Positions 35,274-45,351 of a DNA stretch of 64,000 nucleotides are shown here, one piece after another. Position 1 is the stretch's first letter. Each line of letters opens with the position of its first letter. The stretch covers positions 3,057,948 to 3,121,947 of the forward strand of contig WTGQ01000002.1 of the NCBI GenBank assembly GCA_011525365.1. Direction: 5' to 3'. Made by a program: the position numbers and the translations under genes. This stretch comes from Acidobacteriota bacterium. Its GTDB lineage: Bacteria > Acidobacteriota > Thermoanaerobaculia > Multivoradales > Multivoraceae. The notes beneath the pieces are model-generated. The model searched no databases and was not told the origin of the DNA. It was given only the letters and a program-made list of their open reading frames with translations.

Positions 35274-36359
35274 GTGACCGGCTCTCTCCCGGGCTTCTTC
35301 GCGCCCTGGCTCGCCTCGGCCCTGGTGCTCGCGCTGAGCGCGCTGCTGCCCGCCCGGCGCGTTACGGGCTACGTCCGTGACGAACGGATCGGGCAGCTTC
35401 TCCACTACCGCCTGAACGGACCGCTCGTCTTCGTCGTGACGATCGGCCTGTGGCTCGTTGCCGGCTACAGCGGCGTCATGCCCTGGGACTGGCTGTGGAC
35501 CCATCGCTGGAGCGGCGCCGCCGGGGCCCTGGCGCTCGGCATCGTCGCCTCGGCCGCGGTCGTGCGGACGGCGCCGAGCCGCGGCGAGTCACTCCTGAAG
35601 GAGTTCTATCTCGGCAGGCGCGCCAACCCGCGCATGTTCGGCGGCCGCGTGGACGCCAAGATGCTCCTCTACGTGTTCGGCGCCACCTACCTCGAACTGA
35701 ACCTGCTCTCGTTCGCGGCCCATCACTTCCTGACCTTCCCCGAAGATCCGTCGCCCGGCGTGGTCCTCTACGTCGCGCTCTTCACCTGGTTCGTCTGCGA
35801 GTACCTCCTGTTCGAGCGGGTCCACCTCTACACCTACGACCTGTTCGCCGAGCGGGTCGGCTTCAAGCTCGTCTGGGGTTGCCTCTTCTTCTACCCCTAC
35901 TTCTACGGAGTGGGGCTGTGGGCCGCCGCCGACCTGCCGAACCCGCATGCTCCCGTCTGGCTGCTCGTTCTGGCCGCGCTCGTCTTCTTCGCCGGCTGGT
36001 CATTGGCGCGCGGCGCCAACATGCAGAAGTTCCACTTCAAGCTGGACCCGGAACGGACGTTCCTGGGCCGGTTCCGCCCGGAAGCCATCTCCGATGGCGA
36101 GCGCCGCGTGCTGTGCAGCGGCTTCTGGGGCGTGTCGCGCCACGTCAACTATCTCGGCGAGATCCTGATGGCGACCGGCCTGGCGCTCAGCCTCGGTCAG
36201 CCGGCGCTCGTGGCTCCCTGGCTCTACCCGCTCTACTACGTCCTGCTGCTGGTGCCGCGCGAGCGGGACGACGACCGCCGCTGCGCGGCGAAGTACGGCC
36301 CGCTGTGGGACGAGTACCGGCGGCGGGTGCCGTGGCGCATCGTGCCGCGGGTCTACTGA
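35274..36359 (+). CDS. ERG4/ERG24-type sterol reductase-like membrane protein
   Basis: Integral membrane protein of 361 residues with about eight or nine hydrophobic helices, from GTG 35274. The C-terminal third is diagnostic: SGFWGVSRHVNYLGEILMATGLALSLG, then YPLYYVLLLVPRERDDDRRCAAKYG, then WDEYRRRVPWRIVPRVY, closely following eukaryotic delta14/delta24 sterol reductases and lamin B receptor. These enzymes reduce sterol double bonds with NADPH, and the conserved Arg, Asn, Tyr and His-like positions line that site. Bacterial members are known, some in sterol- or other lipid-modifying species. Its place after boxB may only be co-transcription; the actual substrate is unknown. Confidence 0.82.
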   Translation: MTGSLPGFFAPWLASALVLALSALLPARRVTGYVRDERIGQLLHYRLNGPLVFVVTIGLWLVAGYSGVMPWDWLWTHRWSGAAGALALGIVASAAVVRTAPSRGESLLKEFYLGRRANPRMFGGRVDAKMLLYVFGATYLELNLLSFAAHHFLTFPEDPSPGVVLYVALFTWFVCEYLLFERVHLYTYDLFAERVGFKLVWGCLFFYPYFYGVGLWAAADLPNPHAPVWLLVLAALVFFAGWSLARGANMQKFHFKLDPERTFLGRFRPEAISDGERRVLCSGFWGVSRHVNYLGEILMATGLALSLGQPALVAPWLYPLYYVLLLVPRERDDDRRCAAKYGPLWDEYRRRVPWRIVPRVY

Positions 36360-36376
36360 GGATCTCGCCGCCGGCG

Positions 36377-36961
36377 CTACGGGTACAACAGCCCCATCGT
36401 CCACGAGTCGCCGTCCCGCTCGTAGAACGTCCGGTCGTGAAGCCGGTGCTCCTGCGCCACCCAGAACTCGAAGCGCCGCGGCACGACCCGAAGCCCCGTC
36501 CAGTGCGGAGGGCGCGGCACGTCGCCGCCCGCAAACCGCTCGGTCACGTCCTCGAAGTCGGCGAGGAGCTGCTCGCGGCTTGCGAGCCGTCGGCTCTGCT
36601 GCGAAGCCCAGGCGCCGAGCTGACTGTTCCGGTCACGTGTCGCGAAGTAGGCGTCAGCCTCGGCATCGCTGACGAGTTCGGCGCGGCCGAAGATGCACAC
36701 CTGCTCCTTCGGTTCCCGCCAGAAGAAGTTCAGGCTGACGTCCGCACGCACCAGGATCTCCTTGCCCTTGCGGCTCTCGAGGTTCGTGTAGAAGACGAAG
36801 CCCTCGCGGTCGAAGTGCTTGAGCAGCACGACCCGGGACGACGGGCGTCCCTGCTCGTCGGCGCTGGAGAGGACCATCGCGTTCGGCTCGGTGAGACCGG
36901 TAGCCGAGGCGCGCTCGAACAGGACGCGAAAACGGTCGAAGGGATCGGTGGCGTGCGCCAT
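36377..36961 (-). CDS. pdxH: Pyridoxamine 5'-phosphate oxidase
   Basis: FMN enzyme making pyridoxal 5'-phosphate from pyridoxine or pyridoxamine phosphate. 194 residues, slightly short at the N-terminus compared with E. coli PdxH. Seen: NAMVLSSADEQGRPSSRVVLLKHFDREGFVFYTN, SRKGKEILVRADVSLNFFW, the RDRNSQLGAWASQQSR substrate region, PRPPHWTGLRVVPRRFEFWV, and a C-terminal RLHDRTFYERDG ending in a conserved Pro. It sits 7 bases after the flavin monooxygenase in the same direction and ends 17 bases from the sterol-reductase-like gene (convergent). Confidence 0.93.
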   Translation of the reverse strand: MAHATDPFDRFRVLFERASATGLTEPNAMVLSSADEQGRPSSRVVLLKHFDREGFVFYTNLESRKGKEILVRADVSLNFFWREPKEQVCIFGRAELVSDAEADAYFATRDRNSQLGAWASQQSRRLASREQLLADFEDVTERFAGGDVPRPPHWTGLRVVPRRFEFWVAQEHRLHDRTFYERDGDSWTMGLLYP

Positions 36962-36968
36962 GGGCGAC

Positions 36969-38003
36969 TCAGATCCGAGGCAGGACCTCGTCCGTGAACA
37001 GCACGAAGGAGCCGTGACTGAGCGGCGCGCACAGCAGGTAGTCGAGGAACATCTCCTCCTTCAGACGCGCGATCTCGTCGACCAGCTCGTCCGGCGTGCC
37101 GTACAGGATGACACCATCGAGATACCGTGCGACCGCGGACTCCTCCTCGACGGCCTGAATGGAGGTGGGAGCGACCAGCTCGGGACGTTCGAGGTTGCGC
37201 CGCGTATCGGTCTTGACCGCCCGGGTGCCCTTCCGCCTGTGGGACCTGACCGTCCACAGGGCGCCGCGCCTGGCGATCTCCTCCGCTTCCGCCCGGGTCG
37301 GCGCGCAGGCGATGAGGCGCGCCATCGGGATCTCCCGGCCCTCGATCGAATGGCCATGCTGCTCCAGGATCTCCCGGTACAGCTCTCGCTTCTCGGCGAT
37401 CCGGCTGTGAGCCGAGTGCGGGTCGAGCATGATCGAGAAGCCGTTCTGAGCCGCCCAGGTCATCGACTCAGGCGACGACGAAGCGAGCCACACCGGCGGA
37501 TGCGGCTTCTGTGCCGGCTTGGGCAGCACCTCCACTTCGCGGCATTGGAAGTGCTCTCCCTCGAAGGTGAGCTGCTCGTTCGTCCAGGCACCGACCACCG
37601 CCTGCACGTGTTCCCGGAAGACCGGGTAGCTGTAACGCGGGTCCACACCGAAAGCCCTGAACTCCCCCTCCGCGAAGCCGCGGCCGACCCCCCAGTTGAC
37701 CCGGCCGCCGGAGAGCACGTCGAGCAGGGCCACCTCCTCCGCCAGGCGCAGCGGGTTGTAGAAGGGCGCCAGGGACACGCCCGTGCCGATCCTCAGATTC
37801 TTCGTGCGGGCGGAGACCTCGATTCCCATCATGTGGATCGATGGACAGATGCTGAAGGAACTGAAGTGGTGCTCCGCCAGCCACACGGCGTCGTACCCGT
37901 TCTGATCCATGATGTCGATGCGCTGGAACGCCCGCCGGTAGACCTCTTCGAGCGGGATCCGGCGGTCAGGCCACGAGAAGAACTGGAGCACCGCGGTCTT
38001 CAT
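36969..38003 (-). CDS. LLM-class (luciferase-like) flavin monooxygenase
   Basis: TIM-barrel monooxygenase of 344 residues that uses reduced FMN or F420. Seen: GYDAVWLAEHHFSSFSICPS near the start, NLRIGTGVSLAPFYNPLRLAEEVALLDVLSGGR, and VNWGVGRGFAEGEFRAFGVD, all hallmarks of the bacterial luciferase-like family; the C-terminal YGTPDELVDEIARLKE is also typical. The exact substrate cannot be read. It precedes pdxH by 7 bases, and follows the small HTH protein by 15 bases on the same strand, so it may belong to a unit of five genes running 40093 to 36377. Confidence 0.88.
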   Translation of the reverse strand: MKTAVLQFFSWPDRRIPLEEVYRRAFQRIDIMDQNGYDAVWLAEHHFSSFSICPSIHMMGIEVSARTKNLRIGTGVSLAPFYNPLRLAEEVALLDVLSGGRVNWGVGRGFAEGEFRAFGVDPRYSYPVFREHVQAVVGAWTNEQLTFEGEHFQCREVEVLPKPAQKPHPPVWLASSSPESMTWAAQNGFSIMLDPHSAHSRIAEKRELYREILEQHGHSIEGREIPMARLIACAPTRAEAEEIARRGALWTVRSHRRKGTRAVKTDTRRNLERPELVAPTSIQAVEEESAVARYLDGVILYGTPDELVDEIARLKEEMFLDYLLCAPLSHGSFVLFTDEVLPRI

Positions 38004-38018
38004 CGGCGCGCTACTTTC

Positions 38019-38333
38019 TCACACGTCGCGGCGGTCCCTGAACACGTAGGACAGGCCCTCTTCGGCGAAGGCGCGGCAGGCCCTGTCCTTGAACTCGACC
38101 GCCTTGTCCCACTCCTCGATGTCGTAGTAGTCGCGCTCGCCGACCACCCGGATCTCGCGCACCGTGCGCTCGTCGAGGCCCAGCCGATCGGCAATCTCGC
38201 GGTCAGAGAGACCTCGGCGCCGCTTCTCTCGCGGCAGGTGCTCGTGGATGTCGACCTGGATCGAGTTCGACAGCTCCAGGATCTCCTCCCGGTGGCGGCG
38301 GTAGGTCTCGGGATCGACAAAGTAGAAAGCCAT
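38019..38333 (-). CDS. Small HTH-containing protein of unknown function
   Basis: 104 residues, from ATG 38333 (GAGGT seven bases upstream; a GTG two codons earlier is possible). The middle holds a helix-turn-helix-like stretch, LSDREIADRLGLDERTVREI, flanked by charged helices; the ends are DPETYRRHREEILELSNS and a basic, Arg-rich tail. No catalytic motif is visible. It could be a regulator or an adaptor of the neighbouring Fe-S proteins, whose stop lies 15 bases upstream. It is not recognised from a named family. Confidence 0.7.
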   Translation of the reverse strand: MAFYFVDPETYRRHREEILELSNSIQVDIHEHLPREKRRRGLSDREIADRLGLDERTVREIRVVGERDYYDIEEWDKAVEFKDRACRAFAEEGLSYVFRDRRDV

Positions 38334-38348
38334 CGTCACACCTCGCGT

Positions 38349-39233
38349 CTACGCCTTGTCCCTGAACTCCGCACCCACCGGACAGACCCGCATGCACTCC
38401 CAGCACTGGCCCTGGCTCTGCGCCGCGTAGGTCATCGACCACAGGGTCTTGGTGAAGTGGCTCGAGTAGAGGACCATCTTGCGCGCCTCCGGGTCGTCCT
38501 GGTCGAGCGCCAGTTCGAGCCCCTTCTGGAAGCCGGGAATCCAGTGCGTGTAGACGCGGGACGTGCAGCGCGCCGCGTCGTAGCGACGTTCCACCAGCCG
38601 GCCGTTCTCGATCCGCCCGTCCAGGCAGCCGCCGTCGCCGAGCGGGCAGACCCGGGTGCAGGGTGTGGCGCCCTCGGCCTCCCACATCTCGACGCAGGCC
38701 GGCGCCGGACACGCCGGCTCGGCCAGCGGCGGCGTGACCGGGAACGGGTACGTCGTGACGATCGCCGAGTAGAACAGCAGGCCATACTCGGGGTGCAGCA
38801 CCGGCCCGGCCAGACTACGCGAGCCGCAGCCCGCGAGCTCCGCGGCCAGCGCGACGCTCAGGAAGGGCCGGTTGCCGCGACGGACGCCCGGCGGCACGAA
38901 CAGGGCGTAGTAGCCGAACTCGGCCTCGATGAACTTCGCCGTCTTCAGGCCCAGGGAGTTGATCCGGTCGCTGGTGCCCATCGTCTCCAGGTGCTCGTGG
39001 ACGGGGCTCGCCCAGTCCGCGGCCCGCGGCGGACTGCCGCCGATGACCACGACGCGGCGCGCGCCCGGCAGCAGATCGGCGGGGCGGAAACCCTCCGGCG
39101 CCTCGTCGAAGGCATCGGCGTCGGCGACGCCCCAGGCCAGCGCGCCGCCGCGCTCCATCATCGCGGCCAGCCGGCCGCGGGCAGCCGCGGCCTGGTCGGC
39201 GGTCGGAGCGGCTCGCGGCGCGGACACGGTCAC
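38349..39233 (-). CDS. Fe-S cluster protein, QueG/ferredoxin-like paralogue A
   Basis: About 294 residues from GTG 39233, which overlaps the upstream paralogue (GTGA). An N-terminal alpha/beta region (FRPADLLPGARRVVVIGGSP) resembles the start of epoxyqueuosine reductase. Two Cys sets follow: CPAPACVEMWEAEGATPCTRVCPLG, with Cys-x4-Cys and Cys-x3-Cys-Pro patterns, then CWECMRVCPVG near the C-terminus, which suggests one or two [4Fe-4S] clusters. The QueG catalytic domain and queuosine context are absent, so function is unknown; reductase or electron transfer is likely. Confidence 0.72.
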   Translation of the reverse strand: MTVSAPRAAPTADQAAAARGRLAAMMERGGALAWGVADADAFDEAPEGFRPADLLPGARRVVVIGGSPPRAADWASPVHEHLETMGTSDRINSLGLKTAKFIEAEFGYYALFVPPGVRRGNRPFLSVALAAELAGCGSRSLAGPVLHPEYGLLFYSAIVTTYPFPVTPPLAEPACPAPACVEMWEAEGATPCTRVCPLGDGGCLDGRIENGRLVERRYDAARCTSRVYTHWIPGFQKGLELALDQDDPEARKMVLYSSHFTKTLWSMTYAAQSQGQCWECMRVCPVGAEFRDKA

Positions 39234-40093
39234 TGGAGGCGCCTTTCGTGCATGCCGACCGGACACACCCGCATGCACTCGAAACACTGCGCCACGCTCT
39301 CCTTGTAGTAGCTGAGCGACGACAGCGACTGGGTGAACAAGTCGGAGTAGATCATCGACTGCCGGCGCCCCCGATCCGGCTCCGTCGTGATCTGGACAAG
39401 GGACTTCTGGATCGATCCGATGCCGAAGTTCATCGACCGGGAAGTGCAGCGCTCGCGGTCGTAGTACGAGTAGCTGATCCTGCCGTTCTCGTCGAGCGCG
39501 CCGTCGAGGCAGCCGCCCTCGTCCTTCGGGCAGGAGGCGAGGCAGGGCGTCGTGCCCAGCTTCTCGTACATCTGGATGCAGGGCTCGGACGGGCAGACGT
39601 CCTCCTCCAGCGGGTGGTCCGGTTCGAGGTCGAGCGTGGTGACCAGTGCCGCGTAGTACAGCAGGCCGTAGCGGGGGTGCAGGATGATGTTCGCGGCCAG
39701 CGAGCGGGTGCCCAGACCCGCGAGCACCGCGGCCAGCATCATGCTCATCGGCGGGTTGTGCCCGGCCGTGGGGAGAGACGGCGCCTGGAGGGCGCGGTGG
39801 CCGTGTTCGCGCTCGATGTAGTCGCACATCACGTGGACCGCCACGTTCTCGCGGAAGTCGTAGCCGGTGATCTCCATCACCCGGTGATCGGGGCTGCGCC
39901 AGGCGCCCGCCGTCGGCCCCTGGTTGCCCGCGACGACCACGCTCTTCGCACCCGGAAGGATGTCCTCCGGACGGTGACCTTCCGGAACGAACTCGTTGAA
40001 GGCGCTGGCGGCGGCGACGCCCACCACAAGGGCCCCGGCACCGGCGCCGACGTCGCGTACTGCCGCCGTTCGCTGCTGTCGGGCGTCCGCCAT
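39230..40093 (-). CDS. Fe-S cluster protein, QueG/ferredoxin-like paralogue B
   Basis: About 287 residues, paralogous to the next gene with the same order of blocks: HRPEDILPGAKSVVVAGN, ILHPRYGLLYYAALVTT, CPSEPCIQMYEKLGTTPCLASCPKDEGGC, and the terminal CFECMRVCPVG. Compared with paralogue A it has one extra conserved stretch (TGYDFRENVAVHVMCDY). The N-terminus MADARQQR is chosen from homology; longer in-frame sequence upstream has no similarity. It diverges from the Yip1-like gene across 27 bases. Proposed role is a soluble oxidoreductase, inferred only from the cysteines. Confidence 0.74.
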   Translation of the reverse strand: MADARQQRTAAVRDVGAGAGALVVGVAAASAFNEFVPEGHRPEDILPGAKSVVVAGNQGPTAGAWRSPDHRVMEITGYDFRENVAVHVMCDYIEREHGHRALQAPSLPTAGHNPPMSMMLAAVLAGLGTRSLAANIILHPRYGLLYYAALVTTLDLEPDHPLEEDVCPSEPCIQMYEKLGTTPCLASCPKDEGGCLDGALDENGRISYSYYDRERCTSRSMNFGIGSIQKSLVQITTEPDRGRRQSMIYSDLFTQSLSSLSYYKESVAQCFECMRVCPVGMHERRLQ

Positions 40094-40120
40094 CAGGATC
40101 GCTCCGGTAAGGTGCTCCTC

Positions 40121-40840
40121 GTGAACTCCGGGGACGATAGCACCGGCGCCGACGCGGGCGTCGAGGTCGTCAATCCGTGGGAGGAGCGGAAGGACCGCGG
40201 CAGAGTGGCGGCTCTGGTTTCCACTGTAGCTCTCCTGGCTACCTCTCCTCGCGAGTTCTTTGGGGAAACCAGAGTCGAGGCGGGCTGGTGGGGACCGCTT
40301 CTCTTCGCCGGTCTGGCCATCTCGCTGGGCGTCCTTCTGGAAGGACTGGTCGTCATCGTCCTCGCGCTGACATTGCCCGATGCGACATTCGAACTGATCA
40401 ACAGGATGCAGTTGTTCGGCGAGCCGGCCGGAGTCTCCGGCGTAGAAGGGCTCCCCTTCCTCGAGCAGATTCTCCCGTTCATCGGTCTGCAACTCCTCCT
40501 GCTGTCCCTTCCGTTCGTCTTCGTCTTCAGCCCACTCATACCGTTCATCTGCGCCGGATTCCTGCACCTGCTTCTGATCGTCACCCGCTCGCCAAGGCCA
40601 CAGGGGTTTCGCGGCACATGGGTCGCCGCCTGCTACGCGGCAGGCGCCTTTCTGCTCAGTGTCATCCCCGTTGCCGGTGATGTTCTCGTCGTGGTGGGAA
40701 GCGCAGGGTTGTTCGCGGTCGGTCTTCACGCAATCCAGGGGATCAAGGCATCGAAAGCGGCCTTGCTCGCGGCGATTCTCCCCCTGTTGCTCTTCCTGGG
40801 CGCGATCCTCGAGATCCTGTTGGCCGCCACCCGCGCCTGA
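40121..40840 (+). CDS. Yip1-like integral membrane protein
   Basis: About 239 residues with a short cytoplasmic leader and four to five hydrophobic helices (GPLLFAGLAISLGVLLEGLVVIVLAL, IGLQLLLLSLPFVFVFSPLIPF and so on). The sequence NPWEERKDRGRVAALVSTV, then LATSPREFF, is typical of bacterial Yip1-domain proteins. Those are of unclear role, often beside membrane or stress genes. Start GTG 40121 is preferred because AAGG lies at 40109-40112; GTG 40112 is an alternative. It runs towards pheS with a 101-base gap. Confidence 0.72.
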   Translation: MNSGDDSTGADAGVEVVNPWEERKDRGRVAALVSTVALLATSPREFFGETRVEAGWWGPLLFAGLAISLGVLLEGLVVIVLALTLPDATFELINRMQLFGEPAGVSGVEGLPFLEQILPFIGLQLLLLSLPFVFVFSPLIPFICAGFLHLLLIVTRSPRPQGFRGTWVAACYAAGAFLLSVIPVAGDVLVVVGSAGLFAVGLHAIQGIKASKAALLAAILPLLLFLGAILEILLAATRA

Positions 40841-40941
40841 CCCAAATGACGCGCTCTCCGCAGTTCCCCGGCGCGGGCTTGTAGAGTCGGGCGCCGCACC
40901 GGGCCCGGAAAAGGGCGCCGAACGAAGATCCGCCTGACGCC

Positions 40942-41978
<1,037 letters not shown>

Positions 41979-41979
<1 letters not shown>

Positions 41980-44522
41980 TGCGCGTTCCACTCAACTGGC
42001 TCGGCGATTTCGTCGAGCTCGACGGCTCTCCCGACGAGCTCGCCGAGCTGCTTACCAACGCCGGCCTCGAGGTCAAGGCGATCGAACGCTTCGGCGTCAA
42101 CGGCGCCGAGCTGCCATGGCCGGCCGACCTGGTGATGGCGGCGAAAGTCCTGCGCGTCGACCCGGTGCCGGACGCCGACCGCCTGGTGCTCGCGACCGTC
42201 GACTACGGCGCGGACTCAAAGCGGCAGGTGATCACGGGAGCGCCCAACCTGTTCCCGCTCCTCAGCCAGGACCTCGGCGACGCGGGTCCCTGGGGCGCCC
42301 TGCTGCTCGCCGGCGCCAGCTACCGCAACCCTTACCGCGACCTGAAGATCACCCGGCTCAAGCCGAAGAAGCTGCGCGGCATCACCAGCGACGCGATGCT
42401 GTGCTCGGCGGCCGAACTCGGGCTCGGCGAGGACCACGAGGGGATCATCCTGTTCGAGCCCGCCGATGAACTGCCGGCGCTCAAGCCCGGGCGGCCTCTC
42501 GCGGAAGTGCTCGGCGACGTCGTGCTCGACATCGACGTGATCCCCAACATCGCCCGCTGCGCCTCGATCCTGGGAGTCGCGCGCGAGGTAGCGGCGCTGA
42601 CGGAAGCAGAGTTCCGGCCGCCGGCGGTCCCGCTCACGATGGACGGAGCGCCGATCGCGGGCCGGGTCGAGATCGCAACCGAGAACCCCGAAGTCAATCC
42701 GCGGTTCGTCGCCCTGCTGATCGAGGGCATCGAGCAGGGCGCATCTCCCTACTGGATGCAGCACCGGCTGCAGCTTGCGGGGCAACGGCCGATCAGCAAC
42801 GTGGTCGACATCAGCAACTACGTGATGCTCGAGGTTGGCCAGCCGAACCACACCTTCGACTACGACCTGCTGCGGCAGCGGGCAGACTCGTACGCGGACC
42901 GCGGCCCAGTGCGGATCGTCACGCGGCTGGCGCACGCGGGTGAACGCCTCACGACCCTCGACGGCGCCGAGCAGAAGCTGCGGACGAACCAGATCATGGT
43001 CACGGACCCGGCCGGCTCGCTCAGCGTCGGCGGCGTGATAGGGGGCCGGGACAGCGAGATCGGTCCGGAAACCCGGAACGTGCTGCTGGAGGCGGCAGCC
43101 TGGGAACCACGGAGTATCCGGCGCACCCAGCGCCAGCTCGGCGTCCACACCGAGGCCGGTTTCCGCTTCAGCCGCGGCGTCCATCCGAGCCAGGCCCTGC
43201 TCGGCGCCCGGCGGGCCGCGGAACTGCTACGGCTTCACGCCGGCGGCACGATCGCTGAGGGGATCGTCGATCACTACCCGAAGCCGGCCCCGGCCGTGAC
43301 CGTCGACCTCGACCTCGGATACTTGCGCCGCCTGAGCGGGCTCGATCTCGACGCCGAGGAGACGGCGGCTCTGCTCCGGCGCCTCGAGTTCGACGTGGAC
43401 ACCGCCGCGGACTCCGGGCCGCTCCGCGTCACCGTGCCCGATCACCGCCTCGACATCGAAGGCCAGCACGATCTGGTCGAGGAGGTCTGCCGCATCTACG
43501 GCTACGACCGCATCCCCTCGACCGTGCTTAGCGACGTACTGCCGCCCCAGCGCGGCAACCGGGAACAGTCCTTCGAGGATCGGGTCAAGGACACCTTCGC
43601 CGACCTGGGCCTGCAGGAGATCGTCAGCTACCGACTGACGACGCCGGAGGCGGAAGCGAAGCTGCAACTCGAAGACGCTCAAGCGCCGGCCTACGTGCGG
43701 CTCGCCAACCCCTCCACGCTCGACCGCGTCGTCATGCGACGCAGCCTGCTGGCGTCCGTGCTGGAAACCGCCGCGTCGAACAGCCGCTTCACGGACCGCC
43801 TCGCCCTGTTCGAGGTCGGCCGCGTGTTCCCGGTCGAGGAGGGCGATTCGCTGCCCGAAGAGCGCGAGTGCGCCGCGATCGTGCTGACCGGTCCGCGCCG
43901 GGCAGACCACTGGCAAGCAGCCGGCGCGAGGGACGACTGCTTCGACTTCTTCGACATCAAGGGCGTGGTCGAGACGGTTCTGGACCGGCTCGGTCTGACG
44001 GTCGAGTTCAGCGCGCCGGAAGCGGACGCGACGCCACCGTACCGCCCCGGACGTTCCGCGGCGATCGAAATCGGCGCCGACTCGAAGCCCGTCGGCTGGC
44101 TGGGCGAAGTCCTGCCGGCGGTGGCCGCCCGTTTCGATCTGGAGCCCGCGGACGGTCACCCCGTCCTCGCCGCCGAACTCGACCTCGACCGCATCCTCGA
44201 GCTCGTCCCCGATTCCCTCCAGATCGATCCCGTGCCCGTCTATCCGGAAGTGCGCGAGGACCTGGCCCTGATCGTGGACGAGGCGACGACGGCAGCGTCC
44301 GTCGAGGCTGCCCTCCTCGCCTCCGGCAAACCCCTGCTCTGCGCCGTCGAACTGTTCGACGTGTTCCGCGGCGAGGCGATCGGCGAAGGCTCGAAAAGCC
44401 TCGCCTACCACCTCACCTTCCGGGCCCCGAACCGCACCCTGCGTGACCGCGATGTGAAGAAGCTCCGCCGGCGCATCCTGGGACAGGTCGAGAGATCGGT
44501 CGGCGCGAAGCTCCGCGAGTAG
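41979..44522 (+). CDS. pheT: Phenylalanyl-tRNA synthetase beta subunit
   Basis: Beta subunit of 847 residues. Domains in order: the N-terminal B1 region (MRVPLNWLGDFVELD), an EMAP/tRNA-binding-like domain (VLRVDPVPDADRLVLATV), the B3/B4 editing region (IEGIEQGASPYWMQHRLQLAG, then NVVDISNYVMLEVGQPNHTFDYD), B5 (VTVPDHRLDIEGQHDLVEEVCRIYGYDRIP), the class-II-like core, and the C-terminal anticodon-binding domain ending LRRRILGQVERSVGAKLRE. It overlaps pheS by one base and is convergent with rsmE. Confidence 0.96.
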
Positions 44523-44551
44523 GGCCTTAGGGGTTCGCGCCTCCGGCGTGC

Positions 44552-45277
44552 TCAGCAGGCCAGGCGCGACAGCAGGGCCACGACCGCGTGCTCGACCCGC
44601 AGCGCCCGCGGGCCGAGACTCACGACAGTGGCGCCGGCGTGTCCATACAAGGCAAGTTCACCGTCCAGGAAGCCGCCTTCGGGGCCGACCAGTAGCGCGG
44701 TCGGAACGTCGACGCCTCGCGGACACGGCTCGGCACCGGCGGCATCGGCGACCAGGACCTGCTCGTGGTCCCCAACCAGGCCGGGCAGCGCATCGCTCAG
44801 GTCCCGCGGCCCTCCCAGGCACTCGATCTCTGGCAGCGCCGTGTCGCGCGCCTGGGCCAGACCCAGTATCAGGTGACGTCGCAGGGACTCGAGTTGCATC
44901 ACCGAGCTCTGCCAGTAGCTCTTCTCCACCCGCGCGGTGTGGACGAGCAGGATCCGCTTGACCCCCATGGCGGCCGCGGCCTGCAGGATGCGGCCCACGA
45001 ACTTGGGCCGCGGCAACGCCAGCACGAGCGTCACCGGCAGTAGCGCTGGCGGTTCCCGGTCGAGTGGCCCGAGTTCGAGCACGACGCGCTCGCGGCTCAA
45101 CTCGACGATCCGTCCGCGGCCAATGCCGCCGCCGAGGCGGCCCACTTCCAGCGTGTCGCCGACCGCCGCCCGCAACACCTTGCGGACGTGCTTCAGCCGC
45201 TCGCCGGTCACGACCGCGCGCGTACCTGAGCCGGCCGTTTGATCGAAGTCCACGTCCTCCAACAGAAGCAGGTTCAT
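44552..45277 (-). CDS. rsmE: 16S rRNA m3U1498 methyltransferase RsmE
   Basis: SPOUT methyltransferase of 241 residues modifying U1498 of 16S rRNA. An N-terminal PUA-like domain (TGERLKHVRKVLRAAVGDTLEVG) precedes the knot domain. The SAM-binding loop is LLVGPEGGFLDGE, and the terminal knot reads VSLGPRALRVEHAVVALLSRL, where most RsmE have Leu-Arg-x-Glu-Thr-Ala. Here His replaces Thr, a minor change. The internal RPKFVGRILQAAAAMGVKRI also fits. It is divergent from the hydratase pair and convergent with pheT. Confidence 0.93.
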   Translation of the reverse strand: MNLLLLEDVDFDQTAGSGTRAVVTGERLKHVRKVLRAAVGDTLEVGRLGGGIGRGRIVELSRERVVLELGPLDREPPALLPVTLVLALPRPKFVGRILQAAAAMGVKRILLVHTARVEKSYWQSSVMQLESLRRHLILGLAQARDTALPEIECLGGPRDLSDALPGLVGDHEQVLVADAAGAEPCPRGVDVPTALLVGPEGGFLDGELALYGHAGATVVSLGPRALRVEHAVVALLSRLAC

Positions 45278-45351
45278 GCTGTTACAGTCACGCGCTCAAA
45301 CGACGCAGAATTGCGCTTCAGAGACCACTCGAAGAGGAGGACGGAACCGGA

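Noticed and set aside
38349..40093. Epoxyqueuosine reductase (QueG) for the two Fe-S paralogues
   Set aside because: Only the N-terminal and Cys patterns resemble QueG; the HEAT-like C-terminus and queuosine genes are absent.
40841..40941. A phenylalanine leader peptide or T-box before pheST
   Set aside because: No Phe-rich short frame, no T-box sequence and no attenuator-like pair of hairpins could be found.
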